Positions 25,998 through 34,610 are shown, counted from the first letter of the stretch. The stretch: 64,000 nt of DNA from Bacillota bacterium (GCA_012839805.1 DUMU01000039.1:1-64000), one strand, 5' to 3'. Numbers and translations are program-made. Notes: generated from the sequence alone by a model not told the origin.

Positions 25998-26951
25998 ATG
26001 AACCGCGTTTTGGTTTTTGGTGAGGTGCTGATCGATCTTTTTGCTACGGAAACGGAAATGCCGCGGCTGGGAGTGCCCCGCTTCCACCTCGAAGGCGTGC
26101 CGGGCGGTGCTCCCTGTAACGTGGCGGCCAACCTGGCGCGGCTTGGACTTCCCGTTTCGCTGATCACCGGCTTGGCCGACGATCCGCCGGGTTTACAGCT
26201 GCGGGCGATGCTGGTGGAGCGGGGCATCGACCTGAGCTACAGCGTCAGTTTGCCCGATTCGTCGACAGCGTTAGCCACCGTGGTTTCGCGGCCGGATGGT
26301 GAGCGCAGTTTCCGGCTCTATCTGCGGGGCAGCATTTTGGACTGCCTGTCGCCGGACGTGATAGATCTACGGTGCATGGAGGGGGCGGGGTGGTTCCACT
26401 TCGGTTCAGTGCTGTTGGCCTATAGCAAACCCAAGGAAGCCACTCTAACCTTGCTTCAGGAGGCATGGCGTCGGGGATTGATCATCTCGTGCGACATAAA
26501 CATCCGGCCCGACATCTGGAAAGCCGGGGACGTTTCGCCTTCCGTCTTGCTGGAAGTGCTGCGTTATGTTCACCTGGTGAAATGCAGCGATGAGGATCTG
26601 TCCTGGCTGGGTGATAACGTGGATAGCAGGCTAGCATCGCCCCGGGCATTTTTGCGGGACGAGTGCCGCGTAGTAGCCTACACGCGGGGCAAGGAAGGAG
26701 CGACACTGCTGGCGGAAGAAAGCAAGGTCGAGGTGTCAGCTCCGCCGGTCCGGGTGGTGGATACGACCGGGGCGGGAGATGCTTTCATGGCCGGGCTGAT
26801 TGCCTACTTCCACCAGCAGGGGGTGGGCAGCGCCGCCGAGCTGGAGCGGGTGGCGAGTGACCGGGACAGGCTGGCCTCCGCTGGCGAGATGGCCCGGGAA
26901 TGCGCCGGCTGCATTCTCAGACAGCTGGGCGGGTTGCCGCCCGCAGGGTGA
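25998..26951 (+). CDS. scrK: PfkB-family fructokinase
   Basis: 317-aa sugar kinase of the ribokinase/PfkB family. Signature 1 appears as GGAPCNVAANLARLG, and signature 2 with the catalytic Asp and anion hole as DTTGAGDAFMAGL. N-terminal VLVFGEVLIDL is typical of fructokinases, and the position directly after two fructanases supports fructose to fructose-6-phosphate. Start ATG 25998 is chosen from family alignment; ATG 25974/25977 is possible and its ribosome binding site is poor. Translation may be coupled to the preceding gene, 65 nt away. Confidence 0.88.
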   Translation: MNRVLVFGEVLIDLFATETEMPRLGVPRFHLEGVPGGAPCNVAANLARLGLPVSLITGLADDPPGLQLRAMLVERGIDLSYSVSLPDSSTALATVVSRPDGERSFRLYLRGSILDCLSPDVIDLRCMEGAGWFHFGSVLLAYSKPKEATLTLLQEAWRRGLIISCDINIRPDIWKAGDVSPSVLLEVLRYVHLVKCSDEDLSWLGDNVDSRLASPRAFLRDECRVVAYTRGKEGATLLAEESKVEVSAPPVRVVDTTGAGDAFMAGLIAYFHQQGVGSAAELERVASDRDRLASAGEMARECAGCILRQLGGLPPAG

Positions 26952-27430
26952 GGACAGAGCCCGGCCGCGGAGCCCCGGTGTCTTCCCAGTACTCGGACTC
27001 CTGACGTTGCGTGCCCACTCTGCAAGGAACGACTCCCCCGCGCCCTCATCATCCTCTCCGGACTAGTTTCGGGCTTTGCTAGCTTTCTATATCGGCGGCG
27101 CGCTTTTTGCCGCCAACCATCCGCGCGGCTGGCGGAGGCGGAGCGCGGAATGCTACGGGCCGGGCTTCTCCATACTAAAGCCTGCGCTAAGAAGCGGTGG
27201 GTCAGCAGGCGGCGGGTTGCTCTCGCCCGGGGCGGGGCTGCCGTTGACCGGGAGCGGGAGGGAGCGGCGGGCCCGGTCAACACGGGAAGCAGGTAGAAAG
27301 GGCGGTGGCGGCCTGTCGCCGACGGGCGGCGCCGGCCGCGGGAGCCGATACCGGCGGCGATAGCCGATGCCGACGGCACCTGCCGGCCGCCGGGAACGGA
27401 CCGCCGCGAACGGAAACTGGCGGGAGGTAG
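26952..27430. other. 479-bp intergenic region with sporulation promoter
   Basis: No gene is supported. A hairpin GGCGGC/GCCGCC enclosing a CTTTTT loop lies near 27092-27112 and may weakly end the fructan operon. A sigma-G-like promoter is at 27148-27177, leaving an approximately 250-nt, very GC-rich leader before dodecin. Confidence 0.5.
27148..27177 (+). promoter_or_regulatory. Sigma-G-like forespore promoter for dodecin-spoVA
   Basis: GAATG at 27148-27152, exactly 18 nt, then CATACTA at 27171-27177. This matches the B. subtilis sigma-G consensus (GMATR, 18, CATNMTA) at every fixed position. B. subtilis spoVA is sigma-G dependent, which supports the assignment. Confidence 0.6.
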
Positions 27431-27649
27431 ATGAAGATGCCGGTAGTCAAAGTGATTGAACTGGTGGGGCAATCGAACCAGAGCTGGGAGGACGCGGCGC
27501 GCCAGGCCGTCAAAGAGGCGGCGCGCACCGTGCGCAACCTCACCGGGGTAGAGGTGACCAACTGGACCGGTGAGGTGGACGGGCAGGGAAACATCACCCA
27601 ATACCGGGCCGACGTCCATGTGGCGTTCATAGTCGATGAGAACCGGTAG
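27431..27649 (+). CDS. Dodecin family flavoprotein
   Basis: 72-aa protein with the dodecin signature VIELVGQSNQSWEDAA and NLTGVEVTNWTGEVDGQGN. Dodecins form hollow dodecamers that store flavins (FMN or riboflavin) and in some bacteria coenzyme A. Start ATG 27431 has GGCGGGAGG before it. Only 29 nt separate it from spoVAC and it lies downstream of the sigma-G-like promoter, suggesting forespore expression with the SpoVA channel. That role is inference. Confidence 0.9.
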   Translation: MKMPVVKVIELVGQSNQSWEDAARQAVKEAARTVRNLTGVEVTNWTGEVDGQGNITQYRADVHVAFIVDENR

Positions 27650-27678
27650 GCTGGCCAGGGAACCGGGAGGACGGAGAG

Positions 27679-28143
27679 ATGCCCGATCCGGAGCAGGCAA
27701 GACAACGGGAACAGGCTGAGTTTGCGGCGCTGGCGGCCCAGTACCATCCGCAACCGCCGCTGGCCAGGAATCTCGCTTGGGCGTTTGTGGTTGGCGGGCT
27801 GATCTGCGTCGTGGGTCAACTCTTCATCTTTGCTTTTCAGGCTGCCGGCCTTACCGCCACGCAGGCGGGGGCGCGAGCGGCAGTGGCGCTGCTCGCCGTC
27901 GGTTCAATATTGACGGCTTTGGGGGTGTACGACGAGATCGGGCGGTATGGGGGCGCGGGGGCTGCCATCCCCATCACCGGCTTTGCCAACTCCATCGTCT
28001 CGCCGGCCATGGAGTTCCGCACCGAGGGGCTGGTCTTCGGATTTGCGGCCCGGCTTTTCTCCATCGCCGGGCCGGTAATAACCTTCGGGATTTTGGCGGC
28101 CATGGGGAGCGCGCTGGTGCGCTTTCTCCTCCTCGGTCGCTAG
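27679..28143 (+). CDS. spoVAC: Stage V sporulation protein AC
   Basis: 154-aa membrane protein of the SpoVA dipicolinic-acid channel in the spore inner membrane; SpoVAC is mechanosensitive in B. subtilis. Conserved features: LARNLAWAFVVGGLICVVGQ, GVYDEIGRYGGAGAAIPITG and ANSIVSPAMEF. About four hydrophobic helices. Start ATG 27679 follows GGGAGGACGGAG. spoVAA and spoVAB are absent from the cluster, as in many Firmicutes outside Bacillaceae. Confidence 0.96.
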   Translation: MPDPEQARQREQAEFAALAAQYHPQPPLARNLAWAFVVGGLICVVGQLFIFAFQAAGLTATQAGARAAVALLAVGSILTALGVYDEIGRYGGAGAAIPITGFANSIVSPAMEFRTEGLVFGFAARLFSIAGPVITFGILAAMGSALVRFLLLGR

Positions 28144-28258
28144 GCGAAAGGTCGCAAGCCGGAAGACGGAAACCGGAGACCAGGCGGAAGGCGGTAGGAG
28201 CAGGCCGCAAGGCGGGCCGGCTTGCCGGGCCAAAGCGCGCCGCCGGGCAGCAGTTAAT

Positions 28259-28290
28259 GAGGACGGGAGATAGCGAGGACGGGAGATAGC
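28259..28290 (+). repeat. Tandem 16-bp repeat at the spoVAD ribosome binding site
   Basis: GAGGACGGGAGATAGC occurs twice back to back, ending 3 nt before the spoVAD start codon. Each unit contains a purine-rich GGGAG segment, so the second copy provides the ribosome binding site and the first a potential standby site. Probably a recent slippage duplication. Confidence 0.8.
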
Positions 28291-28293
28291 GAG

Positions 28294-29349
28294 ATGGCAG
28301 TGGCGAGTATGATTCCGGTTCAGGCGGCGGCCAAGCGGCTGGGCCACCAGTCGATGCGTTTTGAGACCGCGCCGGCGATCATCGCTTCCGCATCGGTGGT
28401 AGGCCCGCGGGAGGGACAGGGGCCGCTCGGGCGTTACTTCGAAACGGTGTTGGAAGACGAGCGCTATGGTGAACGCTGTTTCGAGCAAGCGGAAAGCCGG
28501 ATCCTCAAGGATGCGGTCAACGCGGCCCTGGGGGCGGCAGGATGGCAGGAGACCGAGCTGGACGCCCTTTTGAGCGGCGACCTGCTCAACCAGACCGTTG
28601 CCAGCAACTATGCGGTGAGAAATACCAAGATGCCGTTTCTCGGCGTGTTTGCAGCCTGTGCCACCATCGCCGAGGGCCTTTTGGTCGGGGCCTCGCTCCT
28701 CGAAGCAGGATTGGCCGCCCGGGTGGTAGCGGCCGCCTCCAGCCACCACGAGGCGGCGGAGCGGCAGTATCGCTACCCCAACGAGTTCGGTGCCCAGCGC
28801 CCTCCGACCGCCCAGTGGACGGCGACGGCGGCGGGGGCAGTGGCCCTGGTCGTCCCGGCCACGGGGTGCGAGACGGCGGGGCTCCCCCGTATCACCTACG
28901 CCACCATCGGCCGGGTGGTGGATTGCGGGCAAAAGGACCCTTACGACATGGGAACGGCAGAGGTGCCGGCGGCGTGGGACACGCTGGTGGCACACTTCCG
29001 GGAAACGGGACGTGACCCGGCCTATTACGACCTGATCGTTACGGGAGACCTGGCCCGCATCGGCAGCGAGATCTTCCGGGAAGGGATGCGCCGGCGGGGG
29101 CTAGAGGTGGGAAGCCGTCACGTGGACTGCGGCGTGCTGCTCTACCGGCCGGAGCAGGATGTTCACGCGGGAGGGAGCGGGGCGGGGTGCGCAGCGTCGG
29201 TACTCGCGAGCTACATTCTCAAAGAAATGCGGGCCGGTCGCTTCCGGCGGGTGCTTTTCATAGGCACGGGTTCACTCCACAACCCCGTTTCCATCCAGCA
29301 AGGTGAAGCCATTCCTGCCATCGCCCATGCGGTGGCAATCGAGGCGTAG
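28294..29349 (+). CDS. spoVAD: Stage V sporulation protein AD
   Basis: 351-aa thiolase-fold protein that binds dipicolinic acid for the SpoVA channel. Conserved stretches: ALLSGDLLNQTVASNYAVR, VFAACATIAEGL, SSHHEAAERQYRYP and the acyl-synthase-like DCGVLLY. Length equals the family norm. Start ATG 28294 lies just after the duplicated GGGAGATAGC units. The 150-nt gap from spoVAC contains only G/A-rich spacer. Confidence 0.96.
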   Translation: MAVASMIPVQAAAKRLGHQSMRFETAPAIIASASVVGPREGQGPLGRYFETVLEDERYGERCFEQAESRILKDAVNAALGAAGWQETELDALLSGDLLNQTVASNYAVRNTKMPFLGVFAACATIAEGLLVGASLLEAGLAARVVAAASSHHEAAERQYRYPNEFGAQRPPTAQWTATAAGAVALVVPATGCETAGLPRITYATIGRVVDCGQKDPYDMGTAEVPAAWDTLVAHFRETGRDPAYYDLIVTGDLARIGSEIFREGMRRRGLEVGSRHVDCGVLLYRPEQDVHAGGSGAGCAASVLASYILKEMRAGRFRRVLFIGTGSLHNPVSIQQGEAIPAIAHAVAIEA

Positions 29350-29373
29350 AGGCGCAAAACGGGAGGCGGTCGC

Positions 29374-29736
29374 ATGTCGTTCGCCGGGCCGCTGGTATGG
29401 GCGTTCCTGGTGGGCGGGTTCATCTGCCTGGTCGGCCAGGTGTTGATCGATGTCTTTAAAGTCCCGCCGGCTCACACCATGGTGCTTTTCGTGGTGGCAG
29501 GCGCGGTGCTGGCCGGGCTCGGGCTGTACGAACCGCTCGTGAAGTTTGCCGGGGCGGGGGCATCGGTACCCATTTCGAATTTCGGGTACGTGCTCACCAA
29601 AGGAATCCTGGATGCACTGCAGCGGGAGGGGTGGTTCGGGCTCCTCACCGGGGTCTTCGAGGTCGCGGGAGGGGCGATAGCAGCAGCGGTGGTCTTCGGC
29701 TTCTTCGCGGCGCTCTTTTTCCGGCCCAAGGGATGA
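29374..29736 (+). CDS. spoVAE: Stage V sporulation protein AE (AEb type)
   Basis: 120-aa membrane protein of the SpoVA channel with four hydrophobic segments. It shares the layout of SpoVAC: WAFLVGGFICLVGQVLID, GLYEPLVKFAGAGASVPISNF, FGYVLTKGI. Start ATG 29374 follows AAACGGGAGG. The soluble SpoVAEa protein found in Bacillus is not encoded here. Confidence 0.95.
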   Translation: MSFAGPLVWAFLVGGFICLVGQVLIDVFKVPPAHTMVLFVVAGAVLAGLGLYEPLVKFAGAGASVPISNFGYVLTKGILDALQREGWFGLLTGVFEVAGGAIAAAVVFGFFAALFFRPKG

Positions 29737-29862
29737 AAGAGGCGGGTTACCGGTGAACGGAGCAAGGATGCGGTGGAGTCTGCAGGGGGTTGCTGCATAG
29801 GCAGGGTGAACGCAAGAGAAACTAGCCGCGTACCTAACGCCTTTCAGGGGGTGCTTCGAGCC

Positions 29863-30195
29863 ATGGAATGGCTGGGTGTGATAGTTCGGTTCGTGGTTGC
29901 CGCGCTCGCGCTGATGTTAGTGGGAGCGATCGTGCCCGGATTCAGCCAGCTGAGCTTCGTGAACGCCCTGGTAGCCGCGGTGGTGATCGCAGCGTTGGGT
30001 TGGGTCATCGAAGCGATTCTGGGCCGGCGAGTCTCTCCGTACGGGCGCGGGATCGTGGGTTTCCTGGTGTCGGCGGTGGTGATCTGGGCCGCCCAGTTCG
30101 TCGTTCCCGGGTTGCAGGTGACGGTCCTCGGGGCGCTGCTGGCCGCGTTCATCATTGGAGTGATCGACCTCTTCGTACCTACGGCCATCCGGTGA
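29863..30195 (+). CDS. Four-helix membrane protein (phage holin-like family IV)
   Basis: 110-aa very hydrophobic protein with about four membrane segments, motif GAIVPGFSQLSFVNALVAA and a repeated FIIGVIDLFVPTAIR end. It resembles the YvlD/4-TM holin-like family (pfam04020 type). It is set between spoVAE and spoVAF, where it overlaps spoVAF by one base (TGATG). Position suggests a spore-membrane role. Start ATG 29863 has AGGGGGTG before it; GTG 29851 is an alternative. No experimentally known function can be assigned. Confidence 0.75.
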   Translation: MEWLGVIVRFVVAALALMLVGAIVPGFSQLSFVNALVAAVVIAALGWVIEAILGRRVSPYGRGIVGFLVSAVVIWAAQFVVPGLQVTVLGALLAAFIIGVIDLFVPTAIR

Positions 30196-31937
30196 TGGGC
30201 ATGCGCAAACCGGAGCAGCCGCCGGCTGACGGCCGGGGGGCGTCGGCCGGGCGGGGAGGTCGCCCGGCCGACGCCGGCGCTGCGGGCCTGCAGCCGGCCG
30301 GGCCAGAGACGAGCCGGCAGAGGGCCGGTGAGGAGCAGGCGGCGCCGGGCAGAAGCACCCGAAAGGGGGCCGGCGGAGCGGGGGGGGCCGGCGAAGGCGG
30401 CGCCGCCGGTGGAGGCGGCCCAGCGGGCGCCGCCGGTGAAGGCAGCGAAGGCGGCGGATCGGCGGAGAGAGTGAGGCATCCGCTCGCGCCGAACCTGGGG
30501 AAGAACCTGCAGGTGTTGAGGCGCCGGCTCGGGTTTGGCATCTCGTTCGATATCTCCATTCAGGAGATCGTGGTGGGCGGGCGGCCGGCGGCGGTCCTGG
30601 CGGTCGACGGTCTGGTCAGCGGGGCCTTGGTCCAGCGTTTGATGCAGCATCTGATCAGCGTGCCCGGCAATACCCTCGCCGACGTTCGGGAGAACGCTGC
30701 CGAACACCTGCGCCGGACCGTGATCGGCTACTATGACGTAGAAGTGGTCGAGACCCTGGATGAGGTGGTGGACCAGGTACTCGCCGGACTCGTCTGCGTC
30801 CTGGTCGACGGCGACACCCATGCTCTGATCGTTGACATGCGATCCTATCCCGCCCGTGCCGTGGAGGAACCCGATTTGGAGCGGGTGACGCGGGGGGCAC
30901 GGGACGGGTTCATCGAAACTCTCCTCTACAACTCTGCGCTCATCCGCCGTCGCATTCGGGATCCCCGGCTTCGAATGGAGGCGCTCACGGCGGGGCGCCG
31001 CTCGAAAACCAACATCGTCCTTTGCTATCTGGACGGGGTGACCCCGCGTTATCTCCCGGCGCGGTTGAAGAAGCGAATCGAGGAGGTCGATACTGACGGC
31101 CTGCCAATGGGCACCAAGAGCCTGGAAGAGTACATAACCGGGATACGGTTCAACCCGCTACCCATCGTCCGTTACACCGAACGTCCCGATGTGGTGGCCG
31201 CCCACCTGCTCGAAGGGTACGTGGCCATCCTGGTCGATACCACCCCCCAGGCGATGATCCTGCCGGCAACCGCATGGAGCTTCATGCAGCACGCCGAAGA
31301 GTACTTCCAGAATCCGACCGTCGGCACTTACCTGCGATGGATCCGAGCCCTGGGCTTTTTCGCGAGCTTCCTGCTGGTGCCCCTCTGGTTGGGACTGGTG
31401 GTTTCCGGGCCGCCGCCCGCCCTATCCTGGGTCGGCCCGAAAGGCCCGGCCGGGGTAGTTCCTCTTCTCTGGCAATTCCTCGTTCTGGAGGTCGGTATCG
31501 ACGTCACCCGGCAGGCGTTCGTGCATACCCCCACACCCCTGGCCTCCTCCCTCGGCATCATCGCCGCCGTCTTACTCGGCGAGTTCGCCGTGAAGGTCGG
31601 GCTGTTCACGAACGAAGTGGTTCTCTATTCGGCCCTGGCCGCGATCGGCTTTTTTGCCATCCCGAACCTGGAGTTCGCTCTGGCGGTGAGGCTGTTGCGC
31701 TATCTGACGATCATCCCCGCGGGGCTGTGGGGAATCCCCGGCGTGCTCTCGGGCTTGTTCCTGATCTTCCTGATCTTCCTCTTCACTCGTTCGTTCGGCA
31801 TCCCCTACCTCTGGCCTCTCCTGCCCCCCAACGTGGAGGCTTTGGTACGGGTCTTCCTGCGTTCACCGATCCCCACGGTCAGGACACGTACCTTGCCCGG
31901 AGTCGAGGATCGGTACACCAAGCCACCCACCGGCTGA
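30195..31937 (+). CDS. spoVAF: SpoVAF / GerA-family spore germination protein
   Basis: 580-aa protein of the GerA-A subunit family. Residues 1-95 are a low-complexity Ala/Gly/Pro/Arg-rich stretch not found in Bacillus SpoVAF. A soluble domain follows (GYYDVEVVETLDEVVDQVL, then SYPARAVEEPD and GARDGFIETLLYN). After that come PLPIVRYTERPDVVAAHLLE and about five C-terminal helices. SpoVAF associates with the SpoVA channel and speeds dipicolinic-acid release. Start ATG 30195 overlaps the upstream stop. lysA follows, the same order as in B. subtilis. Confidence 0.93.
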   Translation: MGMRKPEQPPADGRGASAGRGGRPADAGAAGLQPAGPETSRQRAGEEQAAPGRSTRKGAGGAGGAGEGGAAGGGGPAGAAGEGSEGGGSAERVRHPLAPNLGKNLQVLRRRLGFGISFDISIQEIVVGGRPAAVLAVDGLVSGALVQRLMQHLISVPGNTLADVRENAAEHLRRTVIGYYDVEVVETLDEVVDQVLAGLVCVLVDGDTHALIVDMRSYPARAVEEPDLERVTRGARDGFIETLLYNSALIRRRIRDPRLRMEALTAGRRSKTNIVLCYLDGVTPRYLPARLKKRIEEVDTDGLPMGTKSLEEYITGIRFNPLPIVRYTERPDVVAAHLLEGYVAILVDTTPQAMILPATAWSFMQHAEEYFQNPTVGTYLRWIRALGFFASFLLVPLWLGLVVSGPPPALSWVGPKGPAGVVPLLWQFLVLEVGIDVTRQAFVHTPTPLASSLGIIAAVLLGEFAVKVGLFTNEVVLYSALAAIGFFAIPNLEFALAVRLLRYLTIIPAGLWGIPGVLSGLFLIFLIFLFTRSFGIPYLWPLLPPNVEALVRVFLRSPIPTVRTRTLPGVEDRYTKPPTG

Positions 31938-31993
31938 AACCCGGTGCCGGCGCAGGCCCGGGTTGGCGCCGGCTCAGGCGGCACTCCCCGGGA

Positions 31994-32022
31994 TTGACGC
32001 TCCCTCTGCCCTGGCGTACCAT
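31994..32022 (+). promoter_or_regulatory. Sigma-A-type promoter for lysA
   Basis: TTGACG at 31994-31999, 17-nt spacer, TACCAT at 32017-32022. Transcription would begin near 32029, about 100 nt before lysA, giving vegetative expression independent of the sporulation operon upstream. Just before it lies an 8-bp hairpin (GCCGGCGC/GCGCCGGC, 31946-31973) without a T tract. Confidence 0.6.
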
Positions 32023-32130
32023 GAGGCCATGGCTTGCCGGCGGCCGGAGAATAGTGCCCGGAGCGCCGAGCGCGCCGAACGCACCGGGTGTGCCGAACGC
32101 GAAAGCACTAGGAGAGGAGTCATTAATTAC

Positions 32131-33693
32131 GTGGCCGGATTCCGCCTTGACGATCTGCCCGGTACGTGCCGGGTAAATGAACGGGGCGAACTCACCATCG
32201 GCGGAGTCGGGGCTTCCGAGCTGGTCCGCCGTTTCGGTACGCCCCTTTACGTTTTCGACGAAGCCCATTTTCGTTCTCGTTGCCGGGAGTTTCAAGCCGC
32301 CCTCGTCCGTTACTATCCGGCAAGCCGCCTGCTTTATGCGGGCAAAGCCTTTCTTACCACCGGGCTTTGCCGCATCTTGAGGCAGGAAGGCCTGGGCCTG
32401 GATGCCGTCTCGGGTGGTGAACTCCATACCGCCTTCGCCGCCGGCTTTCCGGCTGCGGAAATCGTCTTCCACGGTAACAACAAGACCCCGGATGAGGTCG
32501 GTCTGGCGTTACGGCGCGGGGTAGGGCGTTTCGTCGTGGACAGCATGGACGAGCTCCACCTGCTGGAAGAGATGGCCTCCAGCCTCGACCGGAAAGCCAG
32601 GATCCTCCTGCGCTTGACGCCGGGTATCGAAGCGCATACCCACTCTTACATCCAGACCGGCCAGATCGATTCCAAGTTCGGATTTCCGATGGTGAACGGC
32701 CAGGCGAAGCAGGCAGTTCAAGCGGTTAAGCGGCTGCCCCATCTCGAGCTGGTTGGGGTTCATGCTCACATTGGTTCCCAAATCCTGGAAACAGAACCCT
32801 TCCGCCTGCTTTCGCGAATCATGGTCGAGTTCATGGATCAGGTTCGCCGGGAGACCGGTTGGGTGCTGAATGAGCTCGACCTGGGGGGCGGTTTCGGCAT
32901 TCGGTACACCGCGGCGGACGACCCGCCCGCGGTGGGAGAAGTGATCAAGGCCATCGCCGGGACGCTGCGAGAGGAGTGCGCGGCCCGGGGACTACCTTTG
33001 CCGGCGCTCATGCTCGAGCCCGGCCGGGCGCTGGTGGGCGAGGCGGGGGTCACGCTCTATACGGTCGGGTCACGGAAGGAGATTCCGGGGGTTCGTACCT
33101 ACGTCTCCGTGGACGGGGGCATGGCGGACAACCCGAGGGTTGCGCTCTACCAGGCAGAGTACGCTTGTGTTCTGGCCAATCGTATGCTCGAGCCGGTGGA
33201 GGAGACGGTCACGGTAGCCGGGCGCTACTGCGAGTCGGGCGACATTCTGGTCCACGAGGCGATGCTCCCGCGGGCGCGCCGGGGAGACATCCTGGCCGTC
33301 TTCTCGACCGGTGCCTACCATTATTCGATGGCCAGCAACTACAACCGGGTGCCGCGGCCGGCCGTGGTTACGGTCTACGGCGGGCGGGCCGAAGTCCTGG
33401 TAGAACGGGAGAGCTATGACGACCTGATCCGGCTCGACCGCATCCCCGCTCGCCTGGCCGAGGACGGTTGGGCGGTGGCAGCGGTGGCGGTGGAAACGGT
33501 GCCGGCGGCCGGGAAGACGGTGATGGCGGCCGCGGCGGCGCAGCAAGCCGCGGCGGCGCAGCAAGCCGGGGCGGCGGAGGAGGCCGCAGCGGCCAACCGG
33601 CCGGTGCACCCGCAGCCGGCAGCGCAGCGAAAGCAGGCAGCCGCGGGGGCAGGCAAGATGCCGGCGCCGGCTGCCACGGCGGAGCAGGGGTAA
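32131..33693 (+). CDS. lysA: Diaminopimelate decarboxylase with Ala-rich tail
   Basis: PLP enzyme converting meso-diaminopimelate to lysine, 520 aa. Alanine-racemase-like barrel: the PLP Lys is in LLYAGKAF, with EIVFHGNNKT, GVHAHIGSQI, ELDLGGGFGI and LEPGRALVGEAG. The beta domain contains GRYCESGDIL and AYHYSMASNYN. The last 75 residues are almost only Ala, Gln, Pro and Gly, outside the known fold. Start GTG 32131 follows GGAGAGGAG; upstream ATG/GTG codons in frame give non-homologous sequence. Lysine made here also feeds peptidoglycan metabolism from the same precursor. Confidence 0.95.
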   Translation: MAGFRLDDLPGTCRVNERGELTIGGVGASELVRRFGTPLYVFDEAHFRSRCREFQAALVRYYPASRLLYAGKAFLTTGLCRILRQEGLGLDAVSGGELHTAFAAGFPAAEIVFHGNNKTPDEVGLALRRGVGRFVVDSMDELHLLEEMASSLDRKARILLRLTPGIEAHTHSYIQTGQIDSKFGFPMVNGQAKQAVQAVKRLPHLELVGVHAHIGSQILETEPFRLLSRIMVEFMDQVRRETGWVLNELDLGGGFGIRYTAADDPPAVGEVIKAIAGTLREECAARGLPLPALMLEPGRALVGEAGVTLYTVGSRKEIPGVRTYVSVDGGMADNPRVALYQAEYACVLANRMLEPVEETVTVAGRYCESGDILVHEAMLPRARRGDILAVFSTGAYHYSMASNYNRVPRPAVVTVYGGRAEVLVERESYDDLIRLDRIPARLAEDGWAVAAVAVETVPAAGKTVMAAAAAQQAAAAQQAGAAEEAAAANRPVHPQPAAQRKQAAAGAGKMPAPAATAEQG

Positions 33694-33724
33694 CGTGCCG
33701 CGAGTACCACGGCTCGGGCCGTAG

Positions 33725-34600
33725 ATGGTAAACCGCAGCGCTATGGTAAGCCACGAAGCGCTAGGCGAAAGGATCCTTTCGCTCATCGGCTGGCCGGGCA
33801 CCTTTGGCCAACTGCGAGAGCGGGTGCGCCACCGGCAGTTCAGCCTGTCCGGAGTGAGCTTGCTCGCGCTGGTGCGCCAGTGCCGGGAGCGGTGGGAGGG
33901 GCGGCAGCCAAATGAGCCCGACGCGATGGATGAGATAGTGTTCCTGGCGGCGTTACTGCAACTGAAGGTATGGAGCCTCCTTCCGCGGGACGATGGGGAG
34001 AGTGCCGGCGTAACGCAGCCGGCAGCGGGTGGCCGGCTCGAGGCGGGGGACGACCAGTTTGACGAGATGGGTGAGGGTGGTAGCGAACCGGAGAGTGGCG
34101 ATGGTTTCGATCCGGCAGCCTGGCGCCGCTGGGTGGAAGAAGCCCGGGTAATTCAGGCCGCAGCGGCCGAGCTTGCCGCCCGCTGGGAGGCAGCCCGCGC
34201 CGTGGCTTGCCGCGGCGGGGTGGAAAGGGCGCCCGAGCGCCCCCGCCGGGAGTTCCTTACCCCGGTGGGCCGGCTGAACGTGCTCGAATTGGCCGCGACC
34301 TGGCGTCGCCTCGCCGAACGGTTGGTGTTGCCCAGAGCCCCTTCCTTCCGGCAGGAGCGCAGCTGGCGATGGTGGATACCCCAGCTCTTGCGCTGGCTCA
34401 AGCAAAAACGACAGGCCACCCTCGATGAGTGGGTTCGGCGACTGGGGCGGTCCGAGCAGGTCGCGGTCTTCCTGGCCTTTCTCGAACTGGTGCGCCGGGG
34501 ACGGGTGGTTGGCGTTCAGGAGTCGCCGGTGCAGCCGATCCAGCTGGTGTGGTTGGGCAAGGAAGGGGATCGGCACGCAAGCGACGGGAAAGGGGCGTGA
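33725..34600 (+). CDS. scpA: Divergent segregation and condensation protein A
   Basis: 291-aa kleisin-like partner of SMC. Similarity is weak at the N-terminus, but DEIVFLAALLQLKVWSLLP matches the conserved ScpA segment. The C-terminal winged-helix region (QATLDEWVRRLGRSEQVAVF, then FLELVRRGRVVGVQ) fits the family. The middle (residues about 90-200) is acidic or Ala-rich and variable. The call leans on the scpB gene 10 nt downstream. Start ATG 33725 has a poor ribosome binding site; ATG 33743 is possible. Confidence 0.78.
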   Translation: MVNRSAMVSHEALGERILSLIGWPGTFGQLRERVRHRQFSLSGVSLLALVRQCRERWEGRQPNEPDAMDEIVFLAALLQLKVWSLLPRDDGESAGVTQPAAGGRLEAGDDQFDEMGEGGSEPESGDGFDPAAWRRWVEEARVIQAAAAELAARWEAARAVACRGGVERAPERPRREFLTPVGRLNVLELAATWRRLAERLVLPRAPSFRQERSWRWWIPQLLRWLKQKRQATLDEWVRRLGRSEQVAVFLAFLELVRRGRVVGVQESPVQPIQLVWLGKEGDRHASDGKGA

Positions 34601-34610
34601 GCGGGTCGCT

